DNA of 39,001 bases from Saprospiraceae bacterium (GTDB taxonomy: Bacteria > Bacteroidota > Bacteroidia > Chitinophagales > Saprospiraceae), in the NCBI GenBank assembly GCA_020627825.1, contig JAHDGD010000004.1, positions 1-39,001 of the forward strand, written 5' to 3'. Positions 1 to 9,214 of the stretch are shown here, piece by piece. Below the pieces are notes generated by a model. It was not told the DNA's origin and made no database searches. It was given only the letters and a program-made list of their open reading frames with translations. The position numbers and the translations under genes are program-made. Numbering within the stretch: the first letter of the stretch is position 1; each line of letters begins with the position of its first letter.

Positions 1-45
1 TTGAATCCATTCAAAAAGGCTTTTTATTTTTTATGTATGGTTTTC

Positions 46-786
46 TTACAAACTCATAAAACTTGCTCTTTTTCCGCAAACAGATTTTGCATATTGTCCC
101 AAACCAAAGTTTAATTCCAAAACAACTTCGAAAAAAGCTGGATTGGTAGTTGCGTATGTATCGTACTCAATAGGACTTGTAAAAGCGGCTGTTTGCGCCC
201 CTTGTTCACTCAAGATGTCATTGATGCCATAGGACAATCTAAATCCTAGATTAGCTGTAAAGGAATCGGCATTAAACATATAATATCCAAACCCCAGGAC
301 CGGGCTTAACATATTATCTACATATAAATCGTCTGCAAGATTTGCTGTACCTCCGTCTATTGTCTGAAGAAAGCGTTGGTATAAGCTGTATTTTACACCC
401 AATTCAACATAATTCAAATTTCTATTGTAACGATACATTCCATAAAAATCTACAGCATTAAAACTAACTTTTCTTTCAGTTAATGGAATCCCGTCATCTA
501 CCAATCCATTGGTTTGAGAAACTGAACTGTATAAAGCATCTACTGTAATTGCATGAAATTGACCAAAGTTAAAACCAAACTTTCCACCAAAACCATAAAC
601 TGAGGCAAAGGCAGGATCAATTGAACGATCATTGATCAAATTATTATTATACAGCATACCAGATCCAGCAGAAACTTTTGCGCCAGCATCCAACCAAAAA
701 TATATTTTTTGGGCTTTAAGCCCAGTAAAACTTGCAGAAAGTAAACATATCGCAAGAAGTAATGATTTTAAATTAAATGTTCTCAT
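46..786 (-). CDS. Outer-membrane beta-barrel-like protein
   Basis: The 246-residue product begins with a clear Sec signal peptide: basic start, hydrophobic LLLAICLLSASFTG, and likely cleavage after GLKAQ. The mature part has alternating aromatic/glycine strands such as GFGGKFGFNFG, YVELGVKYSLY and GLGYYMF-type segments, which suggests a small outer-membrane beta-barrel. No catalytic motif is visible and I do not recognise a named family. The codons at the signal-peptide cleavage region contain one copy of the GGGC...GCCC palindrome (711-723). The gene stands apart from the pyrG set upstream by about 70 bases. The surface location is inferred; the function is unknown. Confidence 0.7.
   Translation of the reverse strand: MRTFNLKSLLLAICLLSASFTGLKAQKIYFWLDAGAKVSAGSGMLYNNNLINDRSIDPAFASVYGFGGKFGFNFGQFHAITVDALYSSVSQTNGLVDDGIPLTERKVSFNAVDFYGMYRYNRNLNYVELGVKYSLYQRFLQTIDGGTANLADDLYVDNMLSPVLGFGYYMFNADSFTANLGFRLSYGINDILSEQGAQTAAFTSPIEYDTYATTNPAFFEVVLELNFGLGQYAKSVCGKRASFMSL
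711..723. repeat. GGGC-type palindrome copy 1
   Basis: GGGCTT-T-AAGCCC is a perfect 6-bp inverted repeat with one central base, preceded by six Ts (705-710). It lies inside the signal-peptide codons of the outer-membrane protein gene. It belongs to the family described in the findings. Confidence 0.6.
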
Positions 787-853
787 TTTAGATATTCTAT
801 TTTAAATATAAAGATAAGCAGAGTCATACATATAATCAAAATAATTAATATGT

Positions 854-1645
854 TTAATTTATTTTTAATGTATCATGTAATTTGATAATGCCTTCCTGCT
901 TGATCGCTGCGTTCATCCCAAATATTACTGCATTTCCACTTTTTCTATACTGTAATAATGCTTTAACAACCTTCTGATGGGATTCTCCTGTGTCTTGATG
1001 AATGTCTATTACTGGGCATCTTTTACATGGTTTTACCATTTTAAAAGATGTTGTTCTAATTTGAAATGTACTTAGTTCGTCTTCTTGATATGGAGCACAA
1101 TCTTCGATTATGATATTTGCTCTAAACTGCCTAAGATCAACTTCTTGCCCCATTCTCAAGGATAAATCTTTGACTGATGACTTAGAGAGAAATAGTATGG
1201 GATAACCATCTGCAAAACTAATTCCAACTTTTTTCCCATTAATCCATCTTTTTCTATTAGCGAAAGTGGCTTGTTTTACTAACCTAACATTATCATTTAA
1301 AAAAGTACTAAACCATTCATTTATTTCCTTTTTTAGAACATGAGCCTCTACAGTAGAATTCCATACTTTAGCCGATGTTAAGTTTGAGGTGATGTCATTT
1401 ATATCATTGATTAATAGTTGATTATGTGGCGTGTCTTTTTGAGTCACTTTAAGCCCATCGATTGTTTGTTCTACAGCAAGTTTCGCCATTGATTTATGGG
1501 ATCTCTGACTGATGAACTTACCATTTTTATCAATCAGCATGAATCTACGATCATGTTCCAATCCACTCTCTAATACTTTTGCTTGTTGAGATTGATATCC
1601 TCCCAATCCTTTAATAGGATACCTCCATATTTCTGCAACTTTCAT
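854..1645 (-). CDS. MOSC domain protein (YcbX/mARC-like)
   Basis: The protein has an N-terminal MOSC beta-barrel domain (KVAEIWRYPIKGLGG, then LEHDRRFMLIDKNGKF) followed by a MOSC core with RQFRANIIIEDCAPYQED and the motif PCKRCPVIDIHQDTG. In mARC and YcbX the cysteine of this last motif is the molybdenum-cofactor ligand, so a Moco-dependent reductase of N-hydroxylated compounds is plausible. The C-terminal 2Fe-2S ferredoxin domain of E. coli YcbX is absent, so another electron donor would be needed. I chose the ATG at 1645 (263 aa) over the upstream ATG at 1696, because homologous sequence begins there and because it forms a TAATG junction with the methyltransferase stop. The substrate is unknown. 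Confidence 0.85.
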   Translation of the reverse strand: MKVAEIWRYPIKGLGGYQSQQAKVLESGLEHDRRFMLIDKNGKFISQRSHKSMAKLAVEQTIDGLKVTQKDTPHNQLLINDINDITSNLTSAKVWNSTVEAHVLKKEINEWFSTFLNDNVRLVKQATFANRKRWINGKKVGISFADGYPILFLSKSSVKDLSLRMGQEVDLRQFRANIIIEDCAPYQEDELSTFQIRTTSFKMVKPCKRCPVIDIHQDTGESHQKVVKALLQYRKSGNAVIFGMNAAIKQEGIIKLHDTLKIN

Positions 1646-2180
1646 TATTGTTGTCTTAAGATTTGACTTAATTCCCATAATACAATACCTGCGCACACCG
1701 AAACATTGAAAGAATGCTTGGTTCCATATTGAGGAATTTCAAGACAAAAGGAACTTTGTTCAATTGCATCTTGACTTACTCCTTTCACTTCATTTCCTAA
1801 AACAATACAGACATGCTTATTCAAATGAGATGTATTAAGTTCTGTTAGAGGAATCGATTGGGTCGTCTGTTCTACAGATATCATGACGGCTTCTGGAATT
1901 GAATTGAGCGCTTCATTAATAGTAGGAAAATATTCCCATTCAACCGATTCTGTTGCTCCTATTGCTGTTTTAAAAATTTCTTTGTGTGGAGGTTGAGCAG
2001 TAATTCCAGATAACAATATCTTTTCTACACCTATGCAATCACAGGTTCTGAAAATGCTTCCTACATTAAGTGCTGAACGAATATCATCAAGAACAACGGT
2101 CACTGGAATTTTTGTGGAAGCTCGATATGTCTCAACATCCATCCTTCCAAGTTCTTCCAAACTGAGTTTCCTGTTTTTCA

Positions 2181-2181
<1 letters not shown>
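1645..2181 (-). CDS. SpoU/TrmH-family RNA 2'-O-methyltransferase
   Basis: The 178-residue protein shows the three SPOUT knot motifs in order: motif 1 LDDIRSALNVGSIFRTCD with the conserved Asn and Arg, motif 2 VLGNEVKGVS, and motif 3 EIPQYGTKHSFNVSVCAG. These bind S-adenosylmethionine in the trefoil knot and methylate ribose 2'-OH in tRNA or rRNA. The protein is short and lacks an extra RNA-binding N-terminal domain, so the target RNA cannot be named. The start ATG shares its A with the TAA stop of pyrG, and its own stop overlaps the MOSC start in the same way, which suggests translational coupling. Confidence 0.88.
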
Positions 2182-3830
<1,649 letters not shown>

Positions 3831-3845
3831 TTACATTACGGGGTA

Positions 3846-3875
3846 CAAAGGTAACAATACTCATGGATTAGCCAA
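3846..3875 (-). promoter_or_regulatory. Bacteroidota-type promoter of pyrG
   Basis: Read on the minus strand, TTG (3875-3873), 19 bases, then TACCTTTG (3853-3846) matches the -33 TTG / -7 TAnnTTTG consensus with the expected spacing. Transcription would start near 3841, about 20 nt before the pyrG ATG. Confidence 0.7.
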
Positions 3876-3923
3876 GAAATTTTTGACAACATCCTTTGAT
3901 TAATTAATTCTTCTTTTTTATTC

Positions 3924-3947
3924 TTTTTTGGGCTCGAGCCCAAAAAA
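3924..3947. repeat. GGGC-type palindrome copy 2 (24 bp, perfect)
   Basis: Six Ts, GGGCTCGAGCCC, then six As form a perfect 24-bp palindrome. It lies between the divergent promoters of pyrG and tRNA-Ser, so it is not the end of any transcript seen here. The core is identical to the copy inside folP (22224-22243). Confidence 0.75.
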
Positions 3948-4058
3948 TATAACAATCAGATGTATCACTATATTCTAAAAATCAAACATTTATAATTTAT
4001 CCTTTATAAATCGCTTCACATGATAGAATAAAGTGTTGATTTTTTTTGTGTATATCTT

Positions 4059-4088
4059 TTTGTAAATTGAAAACATTACCTACTTTTG
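4059..4088 (+). promoter_or_regulatory. Promoter of tRNA-Ser
   Basis: TTTG (4059-4062), 18 bases, then TACTTTTG (4081-4088) matches the Bacteroidota promoter consensus. Initiation near 4093 would leave a 5' leader of about 26 nt for RNase P to remove. Confidence 0.65.
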
Positions 4089-4118
4089 CGCACCGATTGG
4101 TTCTATGAACACTCATAA

Positions 4119-4206
4119 GGAGGAGTGGCAGAGCTGGTTGAATGCACCGGTCTTGAAAACCGGCGTGCGTGAAAGCGTACCGGGGGTTCGAATCCCTCCT
4201 CCTCCG
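4119..4206 (+). tRNA. tRNA-Ser (anticodon UGA)
   Basis: The 88-nt gene folds into a class II tRNA. The acceptor stem GGAGGAG pairs with CTCCTCC and the discriminator is G4206. The anticodon stem CCGGT/ACCGG encloses loop CTTGAAA with anticodon TGA at 4154-4156. There is a long variable arm and a T arm with loop TTCGAAT. The 3' CCA is not encoded. The G discriminator and long variable arm both fit serine. It decodes UCA and probably other UCN codons. Confidence 0.97.
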
Positions 4207-4281
4207 CATAATTAAATCCTTTCTTTACATTGTAGAGTAAGGATTTTTTATTTTTAGTATTTTTGGAAGACAATTCATTGT

Positions 4282-4833
4282 ATGAAAAAGATAGTAATCC
4301 TTATATGTTGCTTTTTTACTTTAGCTCTTTATGGCCAAGACAAAAAGTATTTTCATAGTTATTCAGTCGTTGCCAATAATTTTATTAATCCTGGCATTTC
4401 ATATAAAATCACCCTAGAGACTGATCGATCACATCCTTTTGTGGGGTATTTTGCTCCTCAACGCTCTACTTTCTATCCATCTGTCGTTTTTACAACTTAC
4501 TGGGATCCTTTTTCACATGTAGGGTTTCAGAATTATTTAAATCTTGAGTATGACTTGGTATTATATCGGCGGTTGAGGGTAGATTACGGCGTTGGTGTAG
4601 GCTATCAGAGTAACTTTACCACGGATAACTATGTTGTGAACGATGACTTTGAGGTTAAGAAGAGAGCACTTTTTGCTACTGTATACGGACTTGGCAATGT
4701 ATTTTTAGGGTTCAGGATAAAAAATGACATCACAGAACGAAGTAGTTTTATCAGAGCTAATTTGTTTTTTTTAACACCCTATAATAACGGAGTTCTTCCT
4801 TCAATTTTAATTTCCACCGGTAAAACTTTTTAA
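4282..4833 (+). CDS. Secreted or outer-membrane protein, unknown family
   Basis: The 183-residue protein starts with a signal peptide (MKKIVILICCFFTLALYG, cleavage near Gln19). The rest is rich in aromatic residues and alternating strands (FVGYFAPQRSTFYPSVVF, VDYGVGVGYQSNFT, ATVYGLGNVFLGFRI) and ends in a short Phe-terminated strand, as outer-membrane barrels often do. I do not recognise the family. Its TAA stop directly abuts the ATG of the following lipoprotein hydrolase, so the two are very probably co-transcribed and translationally linked. Confidence 0.65.
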   Translation: MKKIVILICCFFTLALYGQDKKYFHSYSVVANNFINPGISYKITLETDRSHPFVGYFAPQRSTFYPSVVFTTYWDPFSHVGFQNYLNLEYDLVLYRRLRVDYGVGVGYQSNFTTDNYVVNDDFEVKKRALFATVYGLGNVFLGFRIKNDITERSSFIRANLFFLTPYNNGVLPSILISTGKTF

Positions 4834-5877
4834 ATGAGAATACTCTTTATTTCATTTGCAATTTTATGTTTTCTAGCTTGTGAACAGAATGATGAAACAG
4901 ATACCATAGACCTTATAAATGTCGTCAGACAAGGAGCAACAATTCCTGCTTATATCTATGGAGATACATCTAGTGATATTTTCCTCATTATTTTGCACGG
5001 AGGTCCAGGAGGGAATGGTTTAGAATATAAACTAGGAAGTTTTTCGGATCGCTTAGAATCAAATTATGCTGTCGTATATACGGATCAAAGGGGGCAGGGG
5101 ATGAGTCAATCCGGACTGAGCGGACCTGAAAATTCACTTGAATTAATGACAGAAGATGTTTATGCTTTAGCTCTTTCTTTAAGAGCAAAATATGGAGAAG
5201 ATATAAAGTTGTTTTTAATGGGGCATAGCTGGGGTGGACTTTTAGGAACTTCTGTAATGGTGCACAGTGAATTTTCTGACCAATTTCAGGGATGGATAGA
5301 GGTAGCTGGAGCGCATGATTTTCCTAGTGTTTATGTAAGTGGATATGCTCTCATAGACTCAATTTGTACAGATATGATTGCTAATAATATTAATGCAACA
5401 ATTTATCAAGGGTTTTTAGATGAGCTTGATGAAGTAAGTATTAATCAAGTAACGCTTAGCAATTTTGGAGTGATAAATGGACTTGCATTTGAAGTGGAAT
5501 CTCAGTTATTATCGGATGATCTTGTTGGTTCGTTGGATGGAGAAGCAGCATTTGATATTGTGAAGTATCAATATTTTGTCAATAATTATTTAACGACCTT
5601 GATGACGGGGTCACAAACTAATAATGCGCTTTTTGCAAATGATTTATTCGAAACGAATCTTACCTCACAGATTGCTTTAATCGATAAACCTACTTTATTG
5701 ATGTGGGGAGCATATGATATGGTAGTTGCCCCTGAGTTAGGACGCTCTGCATTTAATGAGTTAACAATAGATGAAAAAGAATTAATTATATTTAACAGAA
5801 GCGGTCATTCTCCCATGATAAATGAAACGGATCTTTTTACTACGGAGTTGATCAATTTTATAGAAACATATAAATGA
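4834..5877 (+). CDS. Lipoprotein alpha/beta hydrolase (proline iminopeptidase-like)
   Basis: The 347-residue protein carries a lipoprotein signal with lipobox FLAC and Cys16 as the lipidated residue. It has an alpha/beta hydrolase fold: oxyanion motif HGGPGG (55-60), nucleophile elbow GHSWGG with Ser132, an acid in LLMWGAYDMVVAP and a histidine in RSGHSPMI near the C-terminus. The HGGPG motif is typical of the S33 prolyl iminopeptidase group, but the substrate is open. It is probably tethered to a cell-envelope membrane. It overlaps the next gene by ATGA, and its upstream partner abuts it directly. Confidence 0.85.
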   Translation: MRILFISFAILCFLACEQNDETDTIDLINVVRQGATIPAYIYGDTSSDIFLIILHGGPGGNGLEYKLGSFSDRLESNYAVVYTDQRGQGMSQSGLSGPENSLELMTEDVYALALSLRAKYGEDIKLFLMGHSWGGLLGTSVMVHSEFSDQFQGWIEVAGAHDFPSVYVSGYALIDSICTDMIANNINATIYQGFLDELDEVSINQVTLSNFGVINGLAFEVESQLLSDDLVGSLDGEAAFDIVKYQYFVNNYLTTLMTGSQTNNALFANDLFETNLTSQIALIDKPTLLMWGAYDMVVAPELGRSAFNELTIDEKELIIFNRSGHSPMINETDLFTTELINFIETYK

Positions 5878-7070
5878 CCCCAAATTTTTCGATCCAAGAA
5901 GTAAGAAAAGATATCGATTCTATAGATCAGCATCTTTTTTTTAATTCTGCTGGCTCTTCCTTACCTTCACAATCTTCTATTCGTTCTATGATTTCGTTTA
6001 TGAAAGAAGAGGCGAAATGGGGAGGATATAAACTCATGATGGATCAGCACGAAAGATTTCAATCCTTCTATAATGAAAGTTCCAGACTCATAAATGCTAA
6101 ACCAAGAAACATTGCTTTTCAACAATCTGCCACAGCTGCATTTTCACAAGCTATATATTCTATTGAATGGCAACATAATGATGTGATTCTTACAAGCCAA
6201 CTTGAATATGTTTCCAATATTTTATCAATTGTTCGACTCAAAGAAAGATTCAATATAGAAATTCAATATGTACATGCTGATGCAGATGGTCTTATCGATA
6301 TAAATCATTTAGAAGCTTGTTTATTGAAATATAGTCCGAAAGCAGTGGTTTTAACTCACATTCCAACAAATACAGGTGTTGTCCAAGATGCAATTAAAGT
6401 AGGAGATCTTTGCCAGGCACATGATTGTACATATATACTGGATGCATGCCAGTCTATTGGGCACATTCAAGTAGATGTAGAGGCCATAAAGTGTGATTTT
6501 TTATCAGTAACCGGAAGAAAATACTTGAGAGGTCCAAGAGGTACTGGGTTTCTTTATGTTAGTGATCAATTTATAGAAAATAATAACCTTCCATTATGTT
6601 TTGATTTAGCCGGTGCTCAATGGGTGGGTCCTGAAACATATAAGTTGTCTGATGATGCAAAAAGATGGGAGTATTGGGAAAAGAACTACAGTAATTTAAT
6701 AGGTATAACTAGAAGTATTTCAGAAATTAATGCAATAGGAATACAGGAAATTGCAGCTTACAATAAAAAACTTCAATTAAGATACAGAGAAGTTCTATCT
6801 TCAATTGATGGATTAAAAATACTAGAAGAATCTAACTCATCTTGCTCTATCATTACTTGGAGATATAAGGATTTCTCAAAAAATCAAATGGAAAAGGTGT
6901 TAAATAGATGTGGAGTAATATACAGTTTTGCAATGAAAGAATCAGCATTAATTGATATGTCAAAAAAAGGTATAGACTGGGCTGTAAGATTCTCACCTCA
7001 TTATTTTAATACTGAAAATGAAATAGTTCAATTTAAAGAACTATTTTTAGAACAAGCTAAAATCGTGTAA
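5874..7070 (+). CDS. Class V aminotransferase-fold PLP enzyme
   Basis: The 398-residue protein is a fold-type I PLP enzyme of the class V/cysteine desulfurase-like group. It starts with LFFNSAGSSLPS, has DACQSIGH with Asp190 to hold the PLP ring nitrogen, and SVTGRKYLRGPRGTGFLYVS with Lys216 as the Schiff-base lysine. The GRKYLRGPRG form resembles isopenicillin-N-epimerase/EgtE-like members more than SufS or IscS, and no desulfurase cysteine loop is evident. It cannot be assigned a reaction. It is cytoplasmic, without a signal peptide. Its ATG overlaps the stop of the hydrolase (ATGA), making it the last gene of the 4282-7070 unit. Confidence 0.82.
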   Translation: MTPNFSIQEVRKDIDSIDQHLFFNSAGSSLPSQSSIRSMISFMKEEAKWGGYKLMMDQHERFQSFYNESSRLINAKPRNIAFQQSATAAFSQAIYSIEWQHNDVILTSQLEYVSNILSIVRLKERFNIEIQYVHADADGLIDINHLEACLLKYSPKAVVLTHIPTNTGVVQDAIKVGDLCQAHDCTYILDACQSIGHIQVDVEAIKCDFLSVTGRKYLRGPRGTGFLYVSDQFIENNNLPLCFDLAGAQWVGPETYKLSDDAKRWEYWEKNYSNLIGITRSISEINAIGIQEIAAYNKKLQLRYREVLSSIDGLKILEESNSSCSIITWRYKDFSKNQMEKVLNRCGVIYSFAMKESALIDMSKKGIDWAVRFSPHYFNTENEIVQFKELFLEQAKIV

Positions 7071-7071
7071 C

Positions 7072-7160
7072 AAGTGCAGATTGAAAAATAACATTTGTTT
7101 ATGCAAATAAATATCTTTTTTATAATTTGCACTTCACAAAACATGCTATAGAAATTCTAT
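7072..7160. promoter_or_regulatory. Cluster of inverted repeats before the kynurenine operon
   Basis: Three symmetric elements lie in the gap before the operon. AAGTGCA (7072-7078) pairs with TGCACTT (7128-7134). TGCAAAT (7102-7108) pairs with ATTTGCA (7125-7131). ATAGAA-A-TTCTAT (7148-7160) is a 13-bp palindrome. A promoter-like TATAATTTG (7121-7129) sits among them, one base longer than the TAnnTTTG box. This could be an operator/promoter region, but no regulator gene is adjacent, and the evidence is only the symmetry and position. Confidence 0.35.
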
Positions 7161-7242
7161 TTTGCTGAATAAAAGAATAATCTTAAAGTTCTTAAATAGG
7201 TGGGTGTGGTCACTATAATTAGCTTTAAATGAACAATTAGTA

Positions 7243-8685
7243 ATGATAGAGATTAGAAATTATATTGGAGGAGAATGGAAAGACGCTATAAGCGGCAAAA
7301 AGATGGATGTAATTGATCCGTCAAAAGGAGAAAAATATGCCAACCTTTCGTTCTCTAATGAAGAAGATGTAAAAGATGCTATACATTCAGCTCAAGAAGG
7401 ATGGAAACAATGGAAAAAAACCAAAAGAGAAGAACGTGTCAACTTGATGCTAAAATTAGCAGACCTCATAGATGAACATGCTGAGTTGTTAATTGATGCA
7501 GAAACTAAAGATAATGGGAAACCAAGAAAATTAGCAGCCAGAGTTGATATTCCAAGAGCATCTGCCAATATTCGTTTTTTTGCTCATGCCGTGAGTCAGT
7601 TTCATGGCGATAGTTTTGTGATGGATGATGGTAGTTTAAATGTAACTACATATGATCCGCTTGGTATAGTTTCTTGTATTTCTCCTTGGAATTTACCATT
7701 GTATCTTTTTACTTGGAAGATTGCCCCTGCTATAGCAACTGGGAACACCGTTGTAGCTAAACCAAGTGAAGTAACTCCATATACTGCATTTTTGTTTAGC
7801 CAGTTATTCCATGAAGCTGGATTTCCAGCAGGAGTACTCAATATTGTTAATGGTGTAGGCGGGGAAGTAGGAGAAGAATTAGTAAAAAATAAGTTGATTA
7901 AGGCTGTTTCTTTTACTGGAAGTACAAGAACTGGTAGAATTATAAGTGAATCCGTTGCAGGAGAATTTAAAAAAGTATCCTTAGAGATGGGAGGTAAAAA
8001 TCCGAATGTGATTTTTGCTGATTGTGACTATGATAAAATGTTAGCTACTACGATGCATTCTTCTTTTAGTAATCAAGGTCAAATATGCTTATGTGGTTCA
8101 AGAATTCTAGTAGAAAAAAGTATAGCTTCGAAATTCACTAATGATTTCGTTCAGCGCACAAATAAGTTGAAAGTAGGGCCTCCTACAGACAATGAAACTA
8201 AAGTAGGAGCTATAGTTAGTAAAGAGCATTTCGAAAAAATCTTGTCTTGCATAGAAACAGCTAAGAAAGAGAAAGGTGACATATTGTGCGGTGGACATGC
8301 ACTGAAAATGGAAGGTGAATACGCTAATGGATACTACATCGCTCCTACGATCATTACAAATATGGATCAAAATTGTAAAACAAATCAAGAAGAGATTTTT
8401 GGACCAGTTGTTACGATAGATACTTTTGAAACGGAGGAAGAGGCTATACAGAAAGCAAATGCTACACAATATGGTTTATCTGCAACAGTATGGACTTCTG
8501 ATAATCGTAAAGCAATACGAATGAGTAGGGAAATTGAAGCTGGGATTGTATGGATAAATAGCTGGTTAAAAAGAGATTTGAGAACTCCATTTGGAGGGGT
8601 GAAAAATAGTGGAGTTGGGAGAGAAGGTGGAATAGAAGCCCTCAAATTCTTTACAGAAGTAAAAAACACGTGTTTTAGTCAATAA
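7243..8685 (+). CDS. nbaE: 2-aminomuconate 6-semialdehyde dehydrogenase
   Basis: This 480-residue NAD-dependent aldehyde dehydrogenase oxidises 2-aminomuconate semialdehyde to 2-aminomuconate. Visible ALDH residues are Asn150 (SPWNLP), Lys173 (AKPSE), FTGSTRTG for NAD binding, Glu248 (LEMGGKNP) and nucleophile Cys282 in NQGQICLCGSR. The CLC-SR form is typical of the 2-aminomuconate/2-hydroxymuconate semialdehyde branch (human ALDH8A1, Pseudomonas NbaE). Its place directly before 3-hydroxyanthranilate dioxygenase and ACMS decarboxylase supports the aminomuconate substrate over the hydroxy form. It is the first gene of the kynurenine operon, with 10 nt to the next gene. Confidence 0.92.
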   Translation: MIEIRNYIGGEWKDAISGKKMDVIDPSKGEKYANLSFSNEEDVKDAIHSAQEGWKQWKKTKREERVNLMLKLADLIDEHAELLIDAETKDNGKPRKLAARVDIPRASANIRFFAHAVSQFHGDSFVMDDGSLNVTTYDPLGIVSCISPWNLPLYLFTWKIAPAIATGNTVVAKPSEVTPYTAFLFSQLFHEAGFPAGVLNIVNGVGGEVGEELVKNKLIKAVSFTGSTRTGRIISESVAGEFKKVSLEMGGKNPNVIFADCDYDKMLATTMHSSFSNQGQICLCGSRILVEKSIASKFTNDFVQRTNKLKVGPPTDNETKVGAIVSKEHFEKILSCIETAKKEKGDILCGGHALKMEGEYANGYYIAPTIITNMDQNCKTNQEEIFGPVVTIDTFETEEEAIQKANATQYGLSATVWTSDNRKAIRMSREIEAGIVWINSWLKRDLRTPFGGVKNSGVGREGGIEALKFFTEVKNTCFSQ

Positions 8686-8695
8686 AAATATAGAT

Positions 8696-9214
8696 ATGTC
8701 AAAATTATTTCCTGTTGTTAATTTTCAGAAATGGATCGATGAAAATCGTCATTTATTGAAACCACCCGTTGGAAACAAAATGGTATGGCAAGATGGTGAT
8801 TTTATTGCGATGGTTGTAGGAGGTCCAAATTCGCGAAAAGATTATCATATTAACCAAACTCCAGAATTCTTTTATCAGGTAGAAGGCGATATTACCTTGA
8901 AAGTTATTGATGAAGGAGTTCATAAAGACGTTCATATACGAGAAGGTGATATCTATTTACTGCCTCCAGGAATTCCTCATTCCCCTAGAAGACCAGCGAA
9001 TACAATAGGTCTCGTGATCGAACAGAAAAGACCTGAGCATATGAAGGATGGATTGGTTTGGCATTGTGAAAATTGCGGTGAAAAAGTTTACGAAGACTCG
9101 TTTTCTATGAAAAATATAGAAGACGACCTTAAAAATATTTTTGAAGAGTTTTTTGCGTCTGATGAAAAGAGGAAATGTTCCAATTGTGGGACAATTTTAG
9201 CAAAGCCAAGTTAA
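8696..9214 (+). CDS. nbaC: 3-hydroxyanthranilate 3,4-dioxygenase
   Basis: This enzyme opens the ring of 3-hydroxyanthranilate to 2-amino-3-carboxymuconate semialdehyde using Fe(II) and O2. The 172-residue cupin has the metal ligands His51, Glu57 and His95, and the substrate residues Arg47, Arg99 and Glu110, at the positions known from the Cupriavidus enzyme. The bacterial C-terminal rubredoxin-like iron site is present: CENC (Cys124, Cys127) and CSNC (Cys161, Cys164). The stop codon shares its last base with the next start (TAATG). Confidence 0.97.
   Translation: MSKLFPVVNFQKWIDENRHLLKPPVGNKMVWQDGDFIAMVVGGPNSRKDYHINQTPEFFYQVEGDITLKVIDEGVHKDVHIREGDIYLLPPGIPHSPRRPANTIGLVIEQKRPEHMKDGLVWHCENCGEKVYEDSFSMKNIEDDLKNIFEEFFASDEKRKCSNCGTILAKPS

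Noticed and set aside
854-1696. MOSC protein starting at 1696
   Set aside because: The first 17 residues lack family similarity and overlap the methyltransferase gene; the ATG at 1645 fits better.
3997-4209. 70-codon open frame on the minus strand across the tRNA
   Set aside because: It covers the tRNA-Ser gene and its promoter in antisense; the predicted peptide (RRRRDSNPRYAFTHAGFQDRC) is the familiar translation of an antisense tRNA, not a protein.
7602-8669. Several minus-strand open frames inside the aldehyde dehydrogenase gene
   Set aside because: They are antisense shadows of a well-supported gene, with no family features and no start context.
9175-9213. Upstream extension of the ACMSD gene
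   Set aside because: It is out-of-frame reading of the nbaC zinc/iron-knuckle codons; homology starts at 9214.
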